Source: Halobacillus naozhouensis (GTDB taxonomy: Bacteria; Bacillota; Bacilli; Bacillales; Halobacillaceae). Taken from it: a stretch of DNA of 64,000 nt. The stretch covers positions 2,418,001 to 2,482,000 of the forward strand of contig NZ_CP121671.1 of the NCBI RefSeq assembly GCF_029714185.1, given 5' to 3'. The notes beneath the pieces were generated by a model that did not search any database, had not been told where the DNA came from, and was given only the letters and a program-made list of their open reading frames with translations. Made by a program: the position numbers and the translations under genes. Numbering within the stretch: the first letter of the stretch is position 1; each line of letters begins with the position of its first letter. Below, one piece after another: positions 28,020 to 36,896 of this stretch.

Positions 28020-28166
28020 TTACTGCCCGGTATCTTCCTCACCCTGTTCTGTCACTGCTGAAACTAATGACTCTTCTGACGCATTTTCCATTTCCAGTTC
28101 CTTCATCAACAAATAGGTTTCTATGTTTCCTGTCTGTCTAAACACGTTCCATGACATGTTATTCAC
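28020..28166 (-). CDS. yqzL: YqzL family small protein
   Basis: This 48-codon gene, read by hand on the minus strand, starts at GTG 28166 behind AAGGCGGTG. It carries the YqzL pattern WNVFRQTGNIETYLLMKELE in its first half and an acidic C-terminus. It sits between era and recO, exactly where B. subtilis has yqzL (47 residues). ATG at 28157 is an alternative start. Function is unknown. Confidence 0.88.
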   Translation of the reverse strand: MNNMSWNVFRQTGNIETYLLMKELEMENASEESLVSAVTEQGEEDTGQ

Positions 28167-28266
28167 AAGAAACACCGCCTTTCGTAGTATCATTAAAAAA
28201 GAAATGTCATGACATACTTAGGTTGCTTCATATGAGAAAAACGATAAGGCTTAATTTTTTCCAAAT

Positions 28267-29172
28267 TTAATACTCGTCTTCATTGTATCCAAAATCACTT
28301 AGCTGGACTTGGCGGTTCCGCCAATCCTTTTGAACTTTCACCCAAAGTTCTAGATAAACCCGACTCCCTAATAAAGCCTCAATATCTTTCCGAGCTCGCT
28401 GACCAATTTCTTTCAGCATACTCCCTTGTTTACCAATGATAATTCCTTTTTGCGATTTACGCTCTACAATGATTGCTGCTTGCACGTACACTGCATTTGA
28501 ATCCTGTCTCGGTTCAATACTTTCGATGACTACAGCAATCGAATGTGGGATCTCTTCCCGCGTCAGGTGCAATACCTTCTCTCTGATAAATTCACTAATA
28601 ATGAAGCGCTCGGGATGATCGGTTATTTGATCCTCCGGGTAGAACTGCGGCCCTTCCGGCAAATGACCTTTAACCACTTGCAGCAAATGTTTAACATTAT
28701 TGCCTTCTAAAGCCGAAATCGGCACAATTTCTTCAAACTCAAATTTCTCTCGATATTGGTCAATTAGCGGCAAGAGCTGGTCAGGATGCACCTGATCTAT
28801 CTTATTGATGACCAGAAAAACGGGCTTATCTACCCGTTCAAGCCGATCCAAGATAAACTGATCTCCACGTCCATATCCTTCTTCAGCATTGATCATAAAC
28901 ATAACGGCGTCGACTTCATTTAATGTATTTTCCGCTACATTGACCATGTAATCTCCCAGTTTATGCTTCGGTTTATGAATGCCGGGTGTATCAATAAAGA
29001 TCACCTGGGCATCTTTCTCCGTCAACACGCCGGAGATTTTATTTCTTGTCGTTTGCGGCTTATCACTCATAATAGCAATTTTTTCGCCAATGACATGGTT
29101 CATAAACGTGGACTTCCCAACGTTTGGACGGCCGACTATTGCCACAAAGCCAGATTTAAATTGTTCTTCCAT
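28267..29172 (-). CDS. era: GTPase Era
   Basis: This 301-residue Ras-like GTPase binds the 3' end of 16S rRNA and acts in 30S maturation. GTPase motifs are GRPNVGKS (14-21), DTPG (61-64) and NKID (123-126). The C-terminal KH domain contains [17 protein letters not shown]. subtilis has cdd between dgkA and era, but here dgkA ends only 28 bp upstream. GATGGAGG precedes the ATG. Confidence 0.97.
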   Translation of the reverse strand: MEEQFKSGFVAIVGRPNVGKSTFMNHVIGEKIAIMSDKPQTTRNKISGVLTEKDAQVIFIDTPGIHKPKHKLGDYMVNVAENTLNEVDAVMFMINAEEGYGRGDQFILDRLERVDKPVFLVINKIDQVHPDQLLPLIDQYREKFEFEEIVPISALEGNNVKHLLQVVKGHLPEGPQFYPEDQITDHPERFIISEFIREKVLHLTREEIPHSIAVVIESIEPRQDSNAVYVQAAIIVERKSQKGIIIGKQGSMLKEIGQRARKDIEALLGSRVYLELWVKVQKDWRNRQVQLSDFGYNEDEY

Positions 29173-29200
29173 AATTCTTCCTCCATCAAACTTTCTTGAT

Positions 29201-29575
29201 TTATAAGACCATCATAAGTTTAGGGAAAAATATACATATCCCAACGAACACTGATCCTATAGCTGTTATCAATACCGCAGCAGCGGCCATATCTTTTATA
29301 ATGCCCGCTAACGGATGGTGTTCGGGTGCTAAATAATCTAACACACGTTCAATACTCGAATTAATGACTTCCATAGTTAATACTAGCGAAATCATCGTAA
29401 TAAGAACAGCCCATTCAGTCCAGGAGATCTTAAGGTATGCACCTAGTAAACACGCCATGCTGGCCACTATAAGATGGATACGGAAATTCCTCTCCGTTAA
29501 AAAGACTTCCTTAAGGCCATTTAATGCAAACCGCAGTCCTATTAGCTTTCTTTGGTTACGATCTCTTGAGTCCAT
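29201..29575 (-). CDS. dgkA: Undecaprenol/diacylglycerol kinase family protein
   Basis: The 124-residue small integral membrane kinase has three membrane segments and the family signature [13 protein letters not shown] near residues 68-80 followed by [10 protein letters not shown]. In Gram-positive bacteria this family phosphorylates undecaprenol, recycling the cell-wall lipid carrier. The longest frame begins at 29665 inside ybeY. The ATG at 29575 gives the expected length and overlaps the ybeY end by 20 nt. Confidence 0.9.
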   Translation of the reverse strand: MDSRDRNQRKLIGLRFALNGLKEVFLTERNFRIHLIVASMACLLGAYLKISWTEWAVLITMISLVLTMEVINSSIERVLDYLAPEHHPLAGIIKDMAAAAVLITAIGSVFVGICIFFPKLMMVL

Positions 29576-30026
29576 ACTCTTGTAAAATTTCCTCTTGACG
29601 AGAAAACATTTTCTTTTCATCATCTTCATCCATGTGATCATATCCAAGAAGATGCAAAAACCCATGCAAGGCCAGAAAGCCTAACTCTCTTTCAAATGAA
29701 TGATCAAATTCTTCAGATTGTTCTTTAGCTTTGTCCACTGAGATAACAATGTCACCTAGAACGGCAGGCATTTCATCCGTTTTGACTTCAAGTTCACCTT
29801 CACCCAATTCTTGCATAGCAAAAGAAATGACATCTGTAGGCTGGTCTTTTTGCCTGTAATCCCGATTTAATTCTTGAATATAGTCGTTATCCACGAACGA
29901 AATGGATACTTCGGATTGAGCAGGTACCTGTTCTTTTTTCGCAGCAAACTCGACCAATCTTTGAATAAGATCTACAAATGCTTCATCAACTGAATCTGTC
30001 TCATCTTGAAAATCAATCTGAATCAT
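29556..30026 (-). CDS. ybeY: Endoribonuclease YbeY (rRNA maturation factor)
   Basis: This 156-residue zinc-dependent RNase is involved in 16S rRNA 3' processing and ribosome quality control. The metal-binding motif HGFLHLLGYDH gives ligands His121, His125 and His131. The RNA-binding part includes TDVISF. AAGGAGGC precedes the ATG. Upstream, where B. subtilis has pgpH, there is only a decayed remnant. Confidence 0.95.
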   Translation of the reverse strand: MIQIDFQDETDSVDEAFVDLIQRLVEFAAKKEQVPAQSEVSISFVDNDYIQELNRDYRQKDQPTDVISFAMQELGEGELEVKTDEMPAVLGDIVISVDKAKEQSEEFDHSFERELGFLALHGFLHLLGYDHMDEDDEKKMFSRQEEILQEYGLKRS

Positions 30027-30076
30027 TATTTAGCCTCCTTTACGAATGTATGCTGACCGGGATTCTAAATCCTGGG

Positions 30077-30334
30077 ATTCGCGGTCTCTTTGGGTTGTCG
30101 TATTGGATCAGGGTACCTGAAAGGCATTTCAGTTGTTTGCTCGCCCAATTCTTCCGCATAAAAATAAAAATACTCAGTAATGTTGTACCATAAAACTGTT
30201 TAACAATATCAATAAAATTTCTTTCGTAAGTTTTTCCTTTACTAATAATTCTGCCCCATCATAAGGATGGTTAATGATATCGTAGCACTTTGTTCAGGTT
30301 TTAGAAAATCGAGTCGGTTTTTCATGCCTATTTT
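30077..30334 (-). pseudogene. pgpH: Remnant of pgpH (7TM-HD c-di-AMP phosphodiesterase)
   Basis: Translating the minus strand in several frames recovers broken pieces of the PgpH HD domain in the right order: KIGMKNRLDFLKPEQ (family DIGK-x-KRPYFFIENQ), then DIINHPYDGAELLVKEKL, FIDIVKQFYGTTLLS (family IDI-x-QHHGTTLL), and FYAEELGEQTTEMPFRYPDP with PKETA following. Frameshifts separate the pieces, and the catalytic Asp and the HH pair are gone. The rest of the gene (N-terminal 7TM part and C-terminus) is missing. Synteny fits: B. subtilis has pgpH between phoH and ybeY. The similarity is judged by eye. Confidence 0.82.
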
Positions 30335-30433
30335 ATTTTCGGAAAACCTGTTGCGGCAGGAAATATGTAATAAAAGGGCTCCTTTACCGTAACAATGAAC
30401 TCACAACTCACGCCTTGCAGAATTACATATGAA

Positions 30434-30458
30434 ATAAGGCCCGAATGACGGGCCTTAT
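30434..30458 (-). terminator. Hairpin terminator at the end of phoH
   Basis: A perfect 10-bp stem (ATAAGGCCCG with its complement, 30434-30443 and 30449-30458) starts in the phoH stop codon. The tail (TTCATATG) is only weakly U-rich. It separates phoH from ybeY across the pgpH remnant. Confidence 0.7.
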
Positions 30459-31417
30459 GACTGGTCGTGTTCGTAAGCGTCAATAATTCTTTGGACTAGA
30501 GGGTGCCTCACCACATCTGTTTGATCTAAGTGAATAAATGCAGATCCTTTCACATTACCCAGTTTCTGCTCAACAACCTTTAAACCAGACGTAACCCCTT
30601 TAGGAAGATCCACCTGGGTGATATCGCCAGTTATAATCATTTTTGATCCAAAGCCAAGACGCGTTAGGAACATTTTCATTTGCTCAGGTGTTGTATTCTG
30701 AGCTTCGTCCAATATAGCAAAAGCATCGTCAAGGGTTCGCCCTCTCATATATGCCAGAGGTGCAATTTCTATCGTCCCTCTGTCGATTAATCTGGCTGTA
30801 TGTTCGGCACCAAACACATCATGTAAAGAGTCATAGAGAGGCCGCAAATAAGGGTCAACTTTTTCCTTCAAATCACCTGGAAGGAATCCCAGGCTTTCTC
30901 CTGCTTCTACCGCGGGTCGGGTAAGAATGATCCGTTTTACATCACCATTTTTCAGTGCATTGACCGCCATCACAACAGCCAGATAGGTTTTCCCCGTCCC
31001 TGCAGGTCCTATCCCGAAAACAAGGTCATGATTTTTGATCGCTGACACATATTTTCGCTGACCGAGGGTTTTTACTCGAACAGACTTTCCTTTCGAGTTC
31101 TTTGTGATTTCATCCTCAAAAAGGGCTTCAAATTGATTGATTTTTCCTTTTTTCGCAAGCTCTACCGCGTATACAATATCGCGTTCTGTTATGGATAACC
31201 CCTTACGAATAATGGCTAGTACAGCCAGTAAAATTTCTTCTACTAATCGAACATGCTCAGCTTCCCCTGAAACATTTACTCGTTCACCTCGTGAAATGAT
31301 GGAGACGTTCAATTGTTCTTCAATTTGCTTTAAATTTCTATCTTCTGTACCGAATAAAGCCAGAGCTTCTGCCGGATTATTCAGTTGGATATCGATTGTT
31401 TTTAAGTTTCCTTGCAT
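30455..31417 (-). CDS. phoH: PhoH-like ATPase
   Basis: The 320-residue cytoplasmic ATPase of the PhoH family combines an N-terminal KH-like region (about 1-110) with a RecA/helicase-like domain. Walker A is GPAGTGKT (137-144) and the Walker B region reads AILDEAQN. PhoH proteins are thought to work on RNA, often beside YbeY. The ATG at 31417 has AAGGAG 8 nt upstream and is preferred to the TTG at 31423. It follows yqfD with almost no gap. Confidence 0.93.
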   Translation of the reverse strand: MQGNLKTIDIQLNNPAEALALFGTEDRNLKQIEEQLNVSIISRGERVNVSGEAEHVRLVEEILLAVLAIIRKGLSITERDIVYAVELAKKGKINQFEALFEDEITKNSKGKSVRVKTLGQRKYVSAIKNHDLVFGIGPAGTGKTYLAVVMAVNALKNGDVKRIILTRPAVEAGESLGFLPGDLKEKVDPYLRPLYDSLHDVFGAEHTARLIDRGTIEIAPLAYMRGRTLDDAFAILDEAQNTTPEQMKMFLTRLGFGSKMIITGDITQVDLPKGVTSGLKVVEQKLGNVKGSAFIHLDQTDVVRHPLVQRIIDAYEHDQS

Positions 31418-31419
31418 AC

Positions 31420-32631
31420 TCAATCTCCTTGGGTTACATACTTGGTCACTGCAATGTTCTCATGTACTTTGAATAAAAGGATTAATTTTACTTTACCATT
31501 CTCCTCACGCTCGTGCAAAACTTTTTCGTTTATGATCTCTGCCTCTTCATCCAGCTTCTGTTTTAAGTCTCTTTTAGCTGAAATGATCCCCTGTTTAACA
31601 GGGTCGCTTGCTGTTTGAACATCCTCCTGGACATACATATCCTGGACTTCCAATCTGAATGGCAATTCCCAGCCAAACAAGTCCCAGCTCTTTTGAGATG
31701 TTTCTACTCTTAGATTTCTCTCATCCGTGTTCCACCATCCCCATATCGGTATTTTTATGGAACCTATGCTCAGGGAATAAGCTGATGACTTTTCTCCATC
31801 TGTAAGCTGCAATTGCCGCTCTTTAGGAACTTGAACTTCTGCTCGGTACCATGTTTCAGCGATGACTTCTCCTTCAGCTTCAATATACCTGCTGCTCTCG
31901 TCTTTAGATTTATCTTTGTCTACTTCATTATTATCTTCTTTTAGTTTACCTGTAGCCAGCTTCGTCCCTTTTTCAACGAATTGATTAACAGAGACTAACG
32001 GTCTGCCTTTTGTGATAAACATTTTCTTTATTATGCCCTTTTTTGATGCAACTAAATCAGCTGGCCGCGTCGTTTCATCCGGATCCTGTCTCGTTTTCAT
32101 AACCCCATAAAGCTGATAACTCGTCCCCTTTTTTTCCACACCAATCCAAAGCAGATCAGGTACATCCTCCAGCAGGAGTCGTTGTACCTCATTAGGATCT
32201 TTCATTCCAATTGTCAATTTTCCTTCCGTTACCCCATAGGATTCTAGCTGACTCTCGACTGTTGCTTCAAGCTCTGGAGGCAAACCTTTAATCTGTACAG
32301 ACCATAACGTATTGGCCAGTAAAAACAAGGCACAGATTCCGCATAGAAAAGCAGTTAGTACTGCCTTTTTAGCAAGGAGCCGATGGAATAAAAATGGAAT
32401 TCCCTGTCGATCAATAATGTGGATTTTACAACGGTATTTTTTCCGAAGTCTTCTGTAAATTGCCCAATCTTTAAGACGTATAGTCATTTGTACTTCTTTG
32501 GCGGATAGCTGCTTTACATTTGTAATGTAAGCCCCTTCTCTGGTACAAGCTTGAAGAAATGCTTCAATTAATACCCCTTTAACAGTTACCGTGACTAGTC
32601 CATATAAATAGTCTAATTGGTTCCTTGCCAT
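31420..32631 (-). CDS. yqfD: Sporulation protein YqfD
   Basis: The 403-residue membrane protein of the YqfD family is made in the mother cell under sigma-E in B. subtilis. It has a basic N-terminal domain, one clear membrane segment near residues 88-110 (AFLCGICALFLLANTLW) and a large extracytoplasmic domain followed by a long helical C-terminus. Its start is directly joined to yqfC (shared base at 32631). Exact function is unknown. Confidence 0.92.
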   Translation of the reverse strand: MARNQLDYLYGLVTVTVKGVLIEAFLQACTREGAYITNVKQLSAKEVQMTIRLKDWAIYRRLRKKYRCKIHIIDRQGIPFLFHRLLAKKAVLTAFLCGICALFLLANTLWSVQIKGLPPELEATVESQLESYGVTEGKLTIGMKDPNEVQRLLLEDVPDLLWIGVEKKGTSYQLYGVMKTRQDPDETTRPADLVASKKGIIKKMFITKGRPLVSVNQFVEKGTKLATGKLKEDNNEVDKDKSKDESSRYIEAEGEVIAETWYRAEVQVPKERQLQLTDGEKSSAYSLSIGSIKIPIWGWWNTDERNLRVETSQKSWDLFGWELPFRLEVQDMYVQEDVQTASDPVKQGIISAKRDLKQKLDEEAEIINEKVLHEREENGKVKLILLFKVHENIAVTKYVTQGD

Positions 32632-32930
32632 TACTTCCCTCCTTTCTTTGGATCCGGATAAAATTCTATGGAATCAAGCGTGCCTTCTAAGAGCAGTTCT
32701 TCCTTTAACATCATTTTAATTCGTAAACTTTCCCCTTTTATTGAGAGATGTCCGTCACGATACTTTAAGCGCACTTCCCGATCTGAGAAAAGCAAAAGTC
32801 CTGTATGGTTTTCTATGTAGGCATGGATCGACCCAATCGTTGTTATGCGAGGCAGATCAAGCATAACGTCAGAAGGCAAATCGAAATAACGGCCGACCCA
32901 TGTACGAATTTGCTGCTGCCATTTCACCAT
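32631..32930 (-). CDS. yqfC: Sporulation protein YqfC
   Basis: The 99-residue YabP/YqfC family protein contains the family pattern LDLPRITTIGSIHAYIENHTGL followed by REVRLKY (pieces near residues 23-62). It is first in the yqfC-yqfD pair and is expected to be sigma-E dependent by analogy. AAAGGAGG precedes the ATG. Confidence 0.9.
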   Translation of the reverse strand: MVKWQQQIRTWVGRYFDLPSDVMLDLPRITTIGSIHAYIENHTGLLLFSDREVRLKYRDGHLSIKGESLRIKMMLKEELLLEGTLDSIEFYPDPKKGGK

Positions 32931-32959
32931 TCGATTTCCTCCTTTCTCTTATACATACG

Positions 32960-32999
32960 AAAAACGCACGAATTGTATCACTACAATTCGTGCGTTTTT
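32960..32999 (-). terminator. Strong intrinsic terminator upstream of yqfC
   Basis: A perfect 18-bp stem (32960-32977 with 32982-32999, loop 4 nt) carries A5/T5 at its base. It ends the nfeD-floA-hypothetical transcript and insulates yqfC. Confidence 0.92.
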
Positions 33000-33500
33000 T
33001 TATCTTTTTCTGGGATTCGAACGATGTGGCTTATAAGCCCTTGGCGGGCCAAGGATTTCTGACATAATGATGCCATCTGCCAACCTTTGTTGGTTCCAAT
33101 GCCTGGAATACCGAATGGCGTTCTTCTTTTGCGTGCCATAGTCTACTTGTATCCCATCTGGACCGTAGGGCGCTCCTATGCCAGTTTGAGTGGAAGAAGT
33201 GAGGTCTTGCCCCCTATTCTTCTGATACTCCTGTAATTCTTCCTGACGCTTTTGTTTTTCATCGTAGTAGTTTCGAGTACGTGTCTGGCTGTCAGGTATG
33301 TTTTCATCTCTTTGCTCAGAAACTTCCTTAATCGCTGGTTCAGGAGATGCCGCAGGTCCTGTCGGTACAGAGGAGGATGGCTTGCGAGAGCCCTTTTCTT
33401 GCTTTTTTTTATTTAAACCAGAGAAGAAACTAAAGATCCCCCCTATCACAGCTGCCACGACGAGAAAATTGCTAAATAGTATTTCAAGAATATCTCCCAT
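33000..33500 (-). CDS. Hypothetical protein downstream of floA
   Basis: I do not recognise the family of this 166-residue protein. It has one N-terminal membrane segment (about residues 4-24), a Pro/Ser/Lys-rich linker, a charged helical stretch rich in Gln, Glu and Arg, and a basic C-terminus (HRSNPRKR). It is the third gene of the likely sigma-W operon, in the place of B. subtilis yqfB, though it is not clearly similar to it. ATG 33500 with AAAGGAG 8 nt upstream is preferred to ATG 33506. Confidence 0.8.
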   Translation of the reverse strand: MGDILEILFSNFLVVAAVIGGIFSFFSGLNKKKQEKGSRKPSSSVPTGPAASPEPAIKEVSEQRDENIPDSQTRTRNYYDEKQKRQEELQEYQKNRGQDLTSSTQTGIGAPYGPDGIQVDYGTQKKNAIRYSRHWNQQRLADGIIMSEILGPPRAYKPHRSNPRKR

Positions 33501-33529
33501 ATCCATTCTCCTTTATAACATGAGGAAAA

Positions 33530-34516
33530 TTATTGTTCTTCATTATCTTGATCAGACATATCACCTAAGGTTTGTCTCATATCTGTGTCAGCATTTATAT
33601 TTTGATAATTCATATAGTCCATTACGCCCATCTTTCCCGAGCGGAGTGCTTCTGCCAGTGCCTCAGGTACTTCAGCTTCTGATTCAACCACCTTGGCCTG
33701 CATCTCTTGAACACGCGCGCGCATTTCTTGTTCTTGTGCAATCGCCATTGCACGACGTTCTTCAGCTTTTGCCTGAGCAATATTTTTATCTGCTTCTGCC
33801 TGGTCTGTTTGCAAAATGGCACCAATGTTTTTACCAATGTCAATATCAGCGATATCGATTGATAGAATTTCAAATGCAGTTCCTGCATCCAACCCTTTTC
33901 CTAATACGTTCTGCGAAATCCTGTCCGGGTTTTCCAGAACTTTATTATGGTTAACACTGGAACCAATAGTAGAAACAATGCCTTCCCCGACTCGTGCGAT
34001 AACTGTATCTTCTCCAGCACCACCAACGAGACGGTCAATATTAGCGCGAACCGTGATACGTGCTTTTGCTTTGACTTCAATCCCATCAATAGCTACCCCG
34101 GCGATGAAAGGCGTTTCAATCACTTTCGGATTCACACTCATTTGCACAGCTTCCAGCACATCACGCCCCGCTAAATCAATAGCTGCACAACGCTCAAAGC
34201 TGAGTTCAATATTGGCGCGTTGAGCAGCGATCAGGGCATTTACTACTCTGTCAACATTTCCTCCCGCCAGATAGTGACTTTCTAATTGGTTTGTATCCAC
34301 ATTTACTCCTGCTTTGTGCGCTTTGATCATTGGGTTAATGACTCTGGATGGAATAACTCTTCTTAACCGCATACCGACTAATGTAAAAATACTTACCTTT
34401 ACCCCTGCAGCCAGTGCACTGATCCATAACATCACTGGAATAAACGTAAACAATACAGCTATAACGATAATGATAATGCCTATGATAATAATGGGCATAA
34501 GTTCTTGTAAGCTCAT
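33530..34516 (-). CDS. floA: Flotillin-like protein FloA
   Basis: The 328-residue SPFH-domain protein organises functional membrane microdomains. A membrane hairpin occupies about residues 5-45, followed by the SPFH domain (about 50-230, with [23 protein letters not shown] sequence) and a C-terminal coiled coil of Ala/Glu repeats ([18 protein letters not shown], about 245-300). It lies directly downstream of nfeD, its usual partner. Confidence 0.96.
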   Translation of the reverse strand: MSLQELMPIIIIGIIIIVIAVLFTFIPVMLWISALAAGVKVSIFTLVGMRLRRVIPSRVINPMIKAHKAGVNVDTNQLESHYLAGGNVDRVVNALIAAQRANIELSFERCAAIDLAGRDVLEAVQMSVNPKVIETPFIAGVAIDGIEVKAKARITVRANIDRLVGGAGEDTVIARVGEGIVSTIGSSVNHNKVLENPDRISQNVLGKGLDAGTAFEILSIDIADIDIGKNIGAILQTDQAEADKNIAQAKAEERRAMAIAQEQEMRARVQEMQAKVVESEAEVPEALAEALRSGKMGVMDYMNYQNINADTDMRQTLGDMSDQDNEEQ

Positions 34517-34538
34517 TTATTACTCCCCTTTAACAATT

Positions 34539-35855
34539 TTAGTTTTCTTCACGAACAACAATTCTTGCACCTTCTATTTTCACAATTTTCACCTGCTGAT
34601 TAGAAGCGATGAAACTTCCTTCTGATACGACATCTATACGCTCCTCATCAATGAGAGCCGTGCCGGATGGCCTTAGGGGTGTGATCGTCTCCCCTTTCAA
34701 TCCAATCAGTTCAAGGCGGTTCACTGTCGAAACATAACCTTTCTCAGACGAGGTGGAATCATTGAGAATAACGTGCCGGAAAAATCCTCGCTCAAAACCG
34801 ATCGTTTTTATAAGTATTATCGAAACAACAATCGTTAACAGTAAAGCAATCCCAATACTCATCGCCATATGACCCATATCTGCTGACGACAACATGAGCG
34901 ACGCTACCACTGCTGCTATCCCTGCTATTCCGGCTATGCCTCCAGGCAGAAATAGTTCCGCTACAATCAGACCGATTCCTAAGATTAACAGGACAATGGC
35001 TTCATAGCCTGCGAGCCCGGCAACCACGTGACCGTAAAAGAAAAGTATTAAAGACAATGCTCCCATTATCCCCGGAATGCCAAAACCAGGGGAGTATAAC
35101 TCAACAACCAGGCCAATACTGGCAATCGATAATAAAATAGGTATAACAACCGGATGGGTGAGAAAGCGCGCAAAGTTCTCTGCCAGTGTTGGACTCGTTT
35201 CAACGACCTTGGCATCGCTCATGCCAATTTCATGAAGCAATTGAGTCCGATCATTCACAATTCCTTCCGCATAACCGACTTCGACAGCATCTTCAGGTCC
35301 TAGTGTTAAAAACTCCCCTTTAGCTGCTCCATACTCAGGCAGATTCACACTGCTATCCGCCATGGCCCTTGCATATAAAGAATCGCGGCCGTTTGCTTCG
35401 GCAGCTGAAACCATTGCAGAAATCCAGGCTGACTGTGCTTTCTTATCAGCAGCAGTCCCATCTGAATTAATTACACCTGAAGCGCCCATCGTAGCTTGAG
35501 GCTTCATATAAATTTGATCAGCACTCAGCGCAATATACGAACCTGCCGAATACGCCCGACTGGCCACAAAGGCTGTATTCGGAATATCTAAACCGGCAAG
35601 CAGCTCACCAATATCTCCGGCCGCGTCCACCCTCCCTCCAGGCGTATCAATTTCAAATATGATATGATCTGCTCCTTTTTCAATGGCTTCATCCGTCGTA
35701 CGTTCAAGGAAAGAGACCATGCCGCTTTCAACCGTATTTTCAACTGGGATCACGTAAACCAACTGGCCTTTCCCTTCAGCGTTCACATGATCACTAATCG
35801 GACAAAGAATGAGGAACAGGGGCACAATGAATAGGGAACGAATAAACCATTTCAA
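34539..35855 (-). CDS. yqeZ: NfeD family protein with ClpP-like serine protease domain
   Basis: The 438-residue membrane protein has an N-terminal signal sequence, a ClpP-class serine protease domain (EIDTPGGRVDAAGDI, SRAYSAGSYIALSAD with the likely nucleophile Ser, and MGASGVINSDG), four to five membrane segments (about 225-345) and a C-terminal OB-fold NfeD domain (LKGETITPLRPSGTALI). TTG at 35855 with AAGGAGG 8 nt upstream is preferred to the longest frame at 35906. The operon nfeD-floA is preceded by a sigma-W-type promoter. Confidence 0.92.
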   Translation of the reverse strand: MKWFIRSLFIVPLFLILCPISDHVNAEGKGQLVYVIPVENTVESGMVSFLERTTDEAIEKGADHIIFEIDTPGGRVDAAGDIGELLAGLDIPNTAFVASRAYSAGSYIALSADQIYMKPQATMGASGVINSDGTAADKKAQSAWISAMVSAAEANGRDSLYARAMADSSVNLPEYGAAKGEFLTLGPEDAVEVGYAEGIVNDRTQLLHEIGMSDAKVVETSPTLAENFARFLTHPVVIPILLSIASIGLVVELYSPGFGIPGIMGALSLILFFYGHVVAGLAGYEAIVLLILGIGLIVAELFLPGGIAGIAGIAAVVASLMLSSADMGHMAMSIGIALLLTIVVSIILIKTIGFERGFFRHVILNDSTSSEKGYVSTVNRLELIGLKGETITPLRPSGTALIDEERIDVVSEGSFIASNQQVKIVKIEGARIVVREEN

Positions 35856-35896
35856 ACATTTCACCTCCTTGACTCTGGCACACTGCTTACTACTAA

Positions 35897-35923
35897 TACG
35901 GGACACCTATGTAAGAAGTTTCA
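35897..35923 (-). promoter_or_regulatory. Candidate sigma-W promoter of the nfeD-floA operon
   Basis: On the minus strand TGAAAC (35923-35918), 17 bp, and CGTA (35900-35897) match the sigma-W consensus (TGAAAC, 16-17 bp, CGTA). It lies 42 bp before the chosen TTG start. The B. subtilis counterpart yqeZ-yqfA-yqfB is a known sigma-W operon of the envelope stress response. Confidence 0.75.
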
Positions 35924-35932
35924 TAAAATATA

Positions 35933-35964
35933 AAAGGCCCCTCTTTTTATCAAGAGAGACCTTT
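35933..35964 (-). terminator. Intrinsic terminator after yqeY
   Basis: A 13-bp stem with two G-U pairs (35933-35945 with 35952-35964) is followed by TTTATATTTTA on the minus strand, just past the yqeY stop and just before the sigma-W-type promoter. Confidence 0.82.
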
Positions 35965-35969
35965 ACCAT

Positions 35970-36413
35970 TTAAGATAATTGCTTAAGTACGAGTTTATTC
36001 ACCTTTGAGCCTTCTGTTTTACCTTTTACTTTAGGCATCACAGCACTCATGACTTTCCCCATGTCGCTCTTAGATGAAGCCCCTACTTCTTCAATTGTTT
36101 CTTGAATGATTTGTTCAAGTTCTTCTTCTGTAAGCTGTTTCGGCATGTATACTTGTAAAATCTCAATTTCTTCATTAAGTCCTTCTACAAGATCTTCGCG
36201 TCCAGCTTCTTTAAACTCTTGGAGGGAATCTTTCCTCTGTTTCACCTCGCGAGATAAAACAGTCAGTTCATCTTCTTCTGACAAATCTTCACCCAGTTTA
36301 ATCGCCTCGTTTTGCATCGAAGCTTTAACCATACGAATGACTCCAAGGGTTTTCTTATCCCTCGCTTTCATCGCGGTCTTCATATCCTGGTTTAGACGTT
36401 CTTGAATTGACAT
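35970..36413 (-). CDS. yqeY: GatB/YqeY domain protein
   Basis: This 147-residue helical protein is homologous to the C-terminal tRNA-binding tail of GatB. It has the pattern [14 protein letters not shown] at the N-terminus and [11 protein letters not shown] in the middle, with a C-terminal [16 protein letters not shown]. It follows rpsU by 21 nt, the conserved rpsU-yqeY pair. Its role is unproven, but tRNA-linked function is likely. Confidence 0.94.
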   Translation of the reverse strand: MSIQERLNQDMKTAMKARDKKTLGVIRMVKASMQNEAIKLGEDLSEEDELTVLSREVKQRKDSLQEFKEAGREDLVEGLNEEIEILQVYMPKQLTEEELEQIIQETIEEVGASSKSDMGKVMSAVMPKVKGKTEGSKVNKLVLKQLS

Positions 36414-36434
36414 CTAGTTAACACCCTCTTTTAG

Positions 36435-36608
36435 TCACTTGCGCTTTCTAGCGGCCTCAGACTTTTTCTTACGGCGTACGCTAGGCTTATCGTAATATTC
36501 ACGCTTACGATATTCTGATAATGCACCGCTTTTCGATACATCGCGCTTGAAGCGACGAAGAGCATCTTCAAGAGACTCGTTTTTACGGACGCGAGTTGTT
36601 TTTGACAT
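36435..36608 (-). CDS. rpsU: 30S ribosomal protein S21
   Basis: The 57-residue basic protein S21 of the small subunit platform carries the family pattern [18 protein letters not shown] and a Lys/Arg-rich tail. The start is ATG 36608 with GGAGGGAGG upstream; the longer frame from 36632 includes that site and is not used. Confidence 0.97.
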   Translation of the reverse strand: MSKTTRVRKNESLEDALRRFKRDVSKSGALSEYRKREYYDKPSVRRKKKSEAARKRK

Positions 36609-36896
36609 GCTATTTCCCTCCCTCCAAAGCAAAAAAACTGTTTCTATAAAGTGTAGAGAACTCCCACACCTTCGACAATTATATTATATAGGTTTTATAT
36701 GGTCAACTTTTTTTATTATTCCTGCTAATTGAAATCTCTATAAACTTAGTAAGCTATCCACCTTAAAATAGGTCGATCTCCCAAGATAGAGCGGGATATT
36801 CAACTGCTTTAAGTCTGGGGATCCACTTTTGTTGAAAAATTCTGGTTCTTAATCACAGGTTATAATCTGACCAATAAAGCAACCAGCTCTCGCGCT

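Noticed and set aside
33298..33954. 218-codon plus-strand frame over floA and the hypothetical gene
   Set aside because: It is antisense to two well-supported genes and has low-complexity composition.
36609..36896. Hidden gene or terminator between rpsU and deoC
   Set aside because: I found no frame with a ribosome binding site and no stem with a U-run in this gap.
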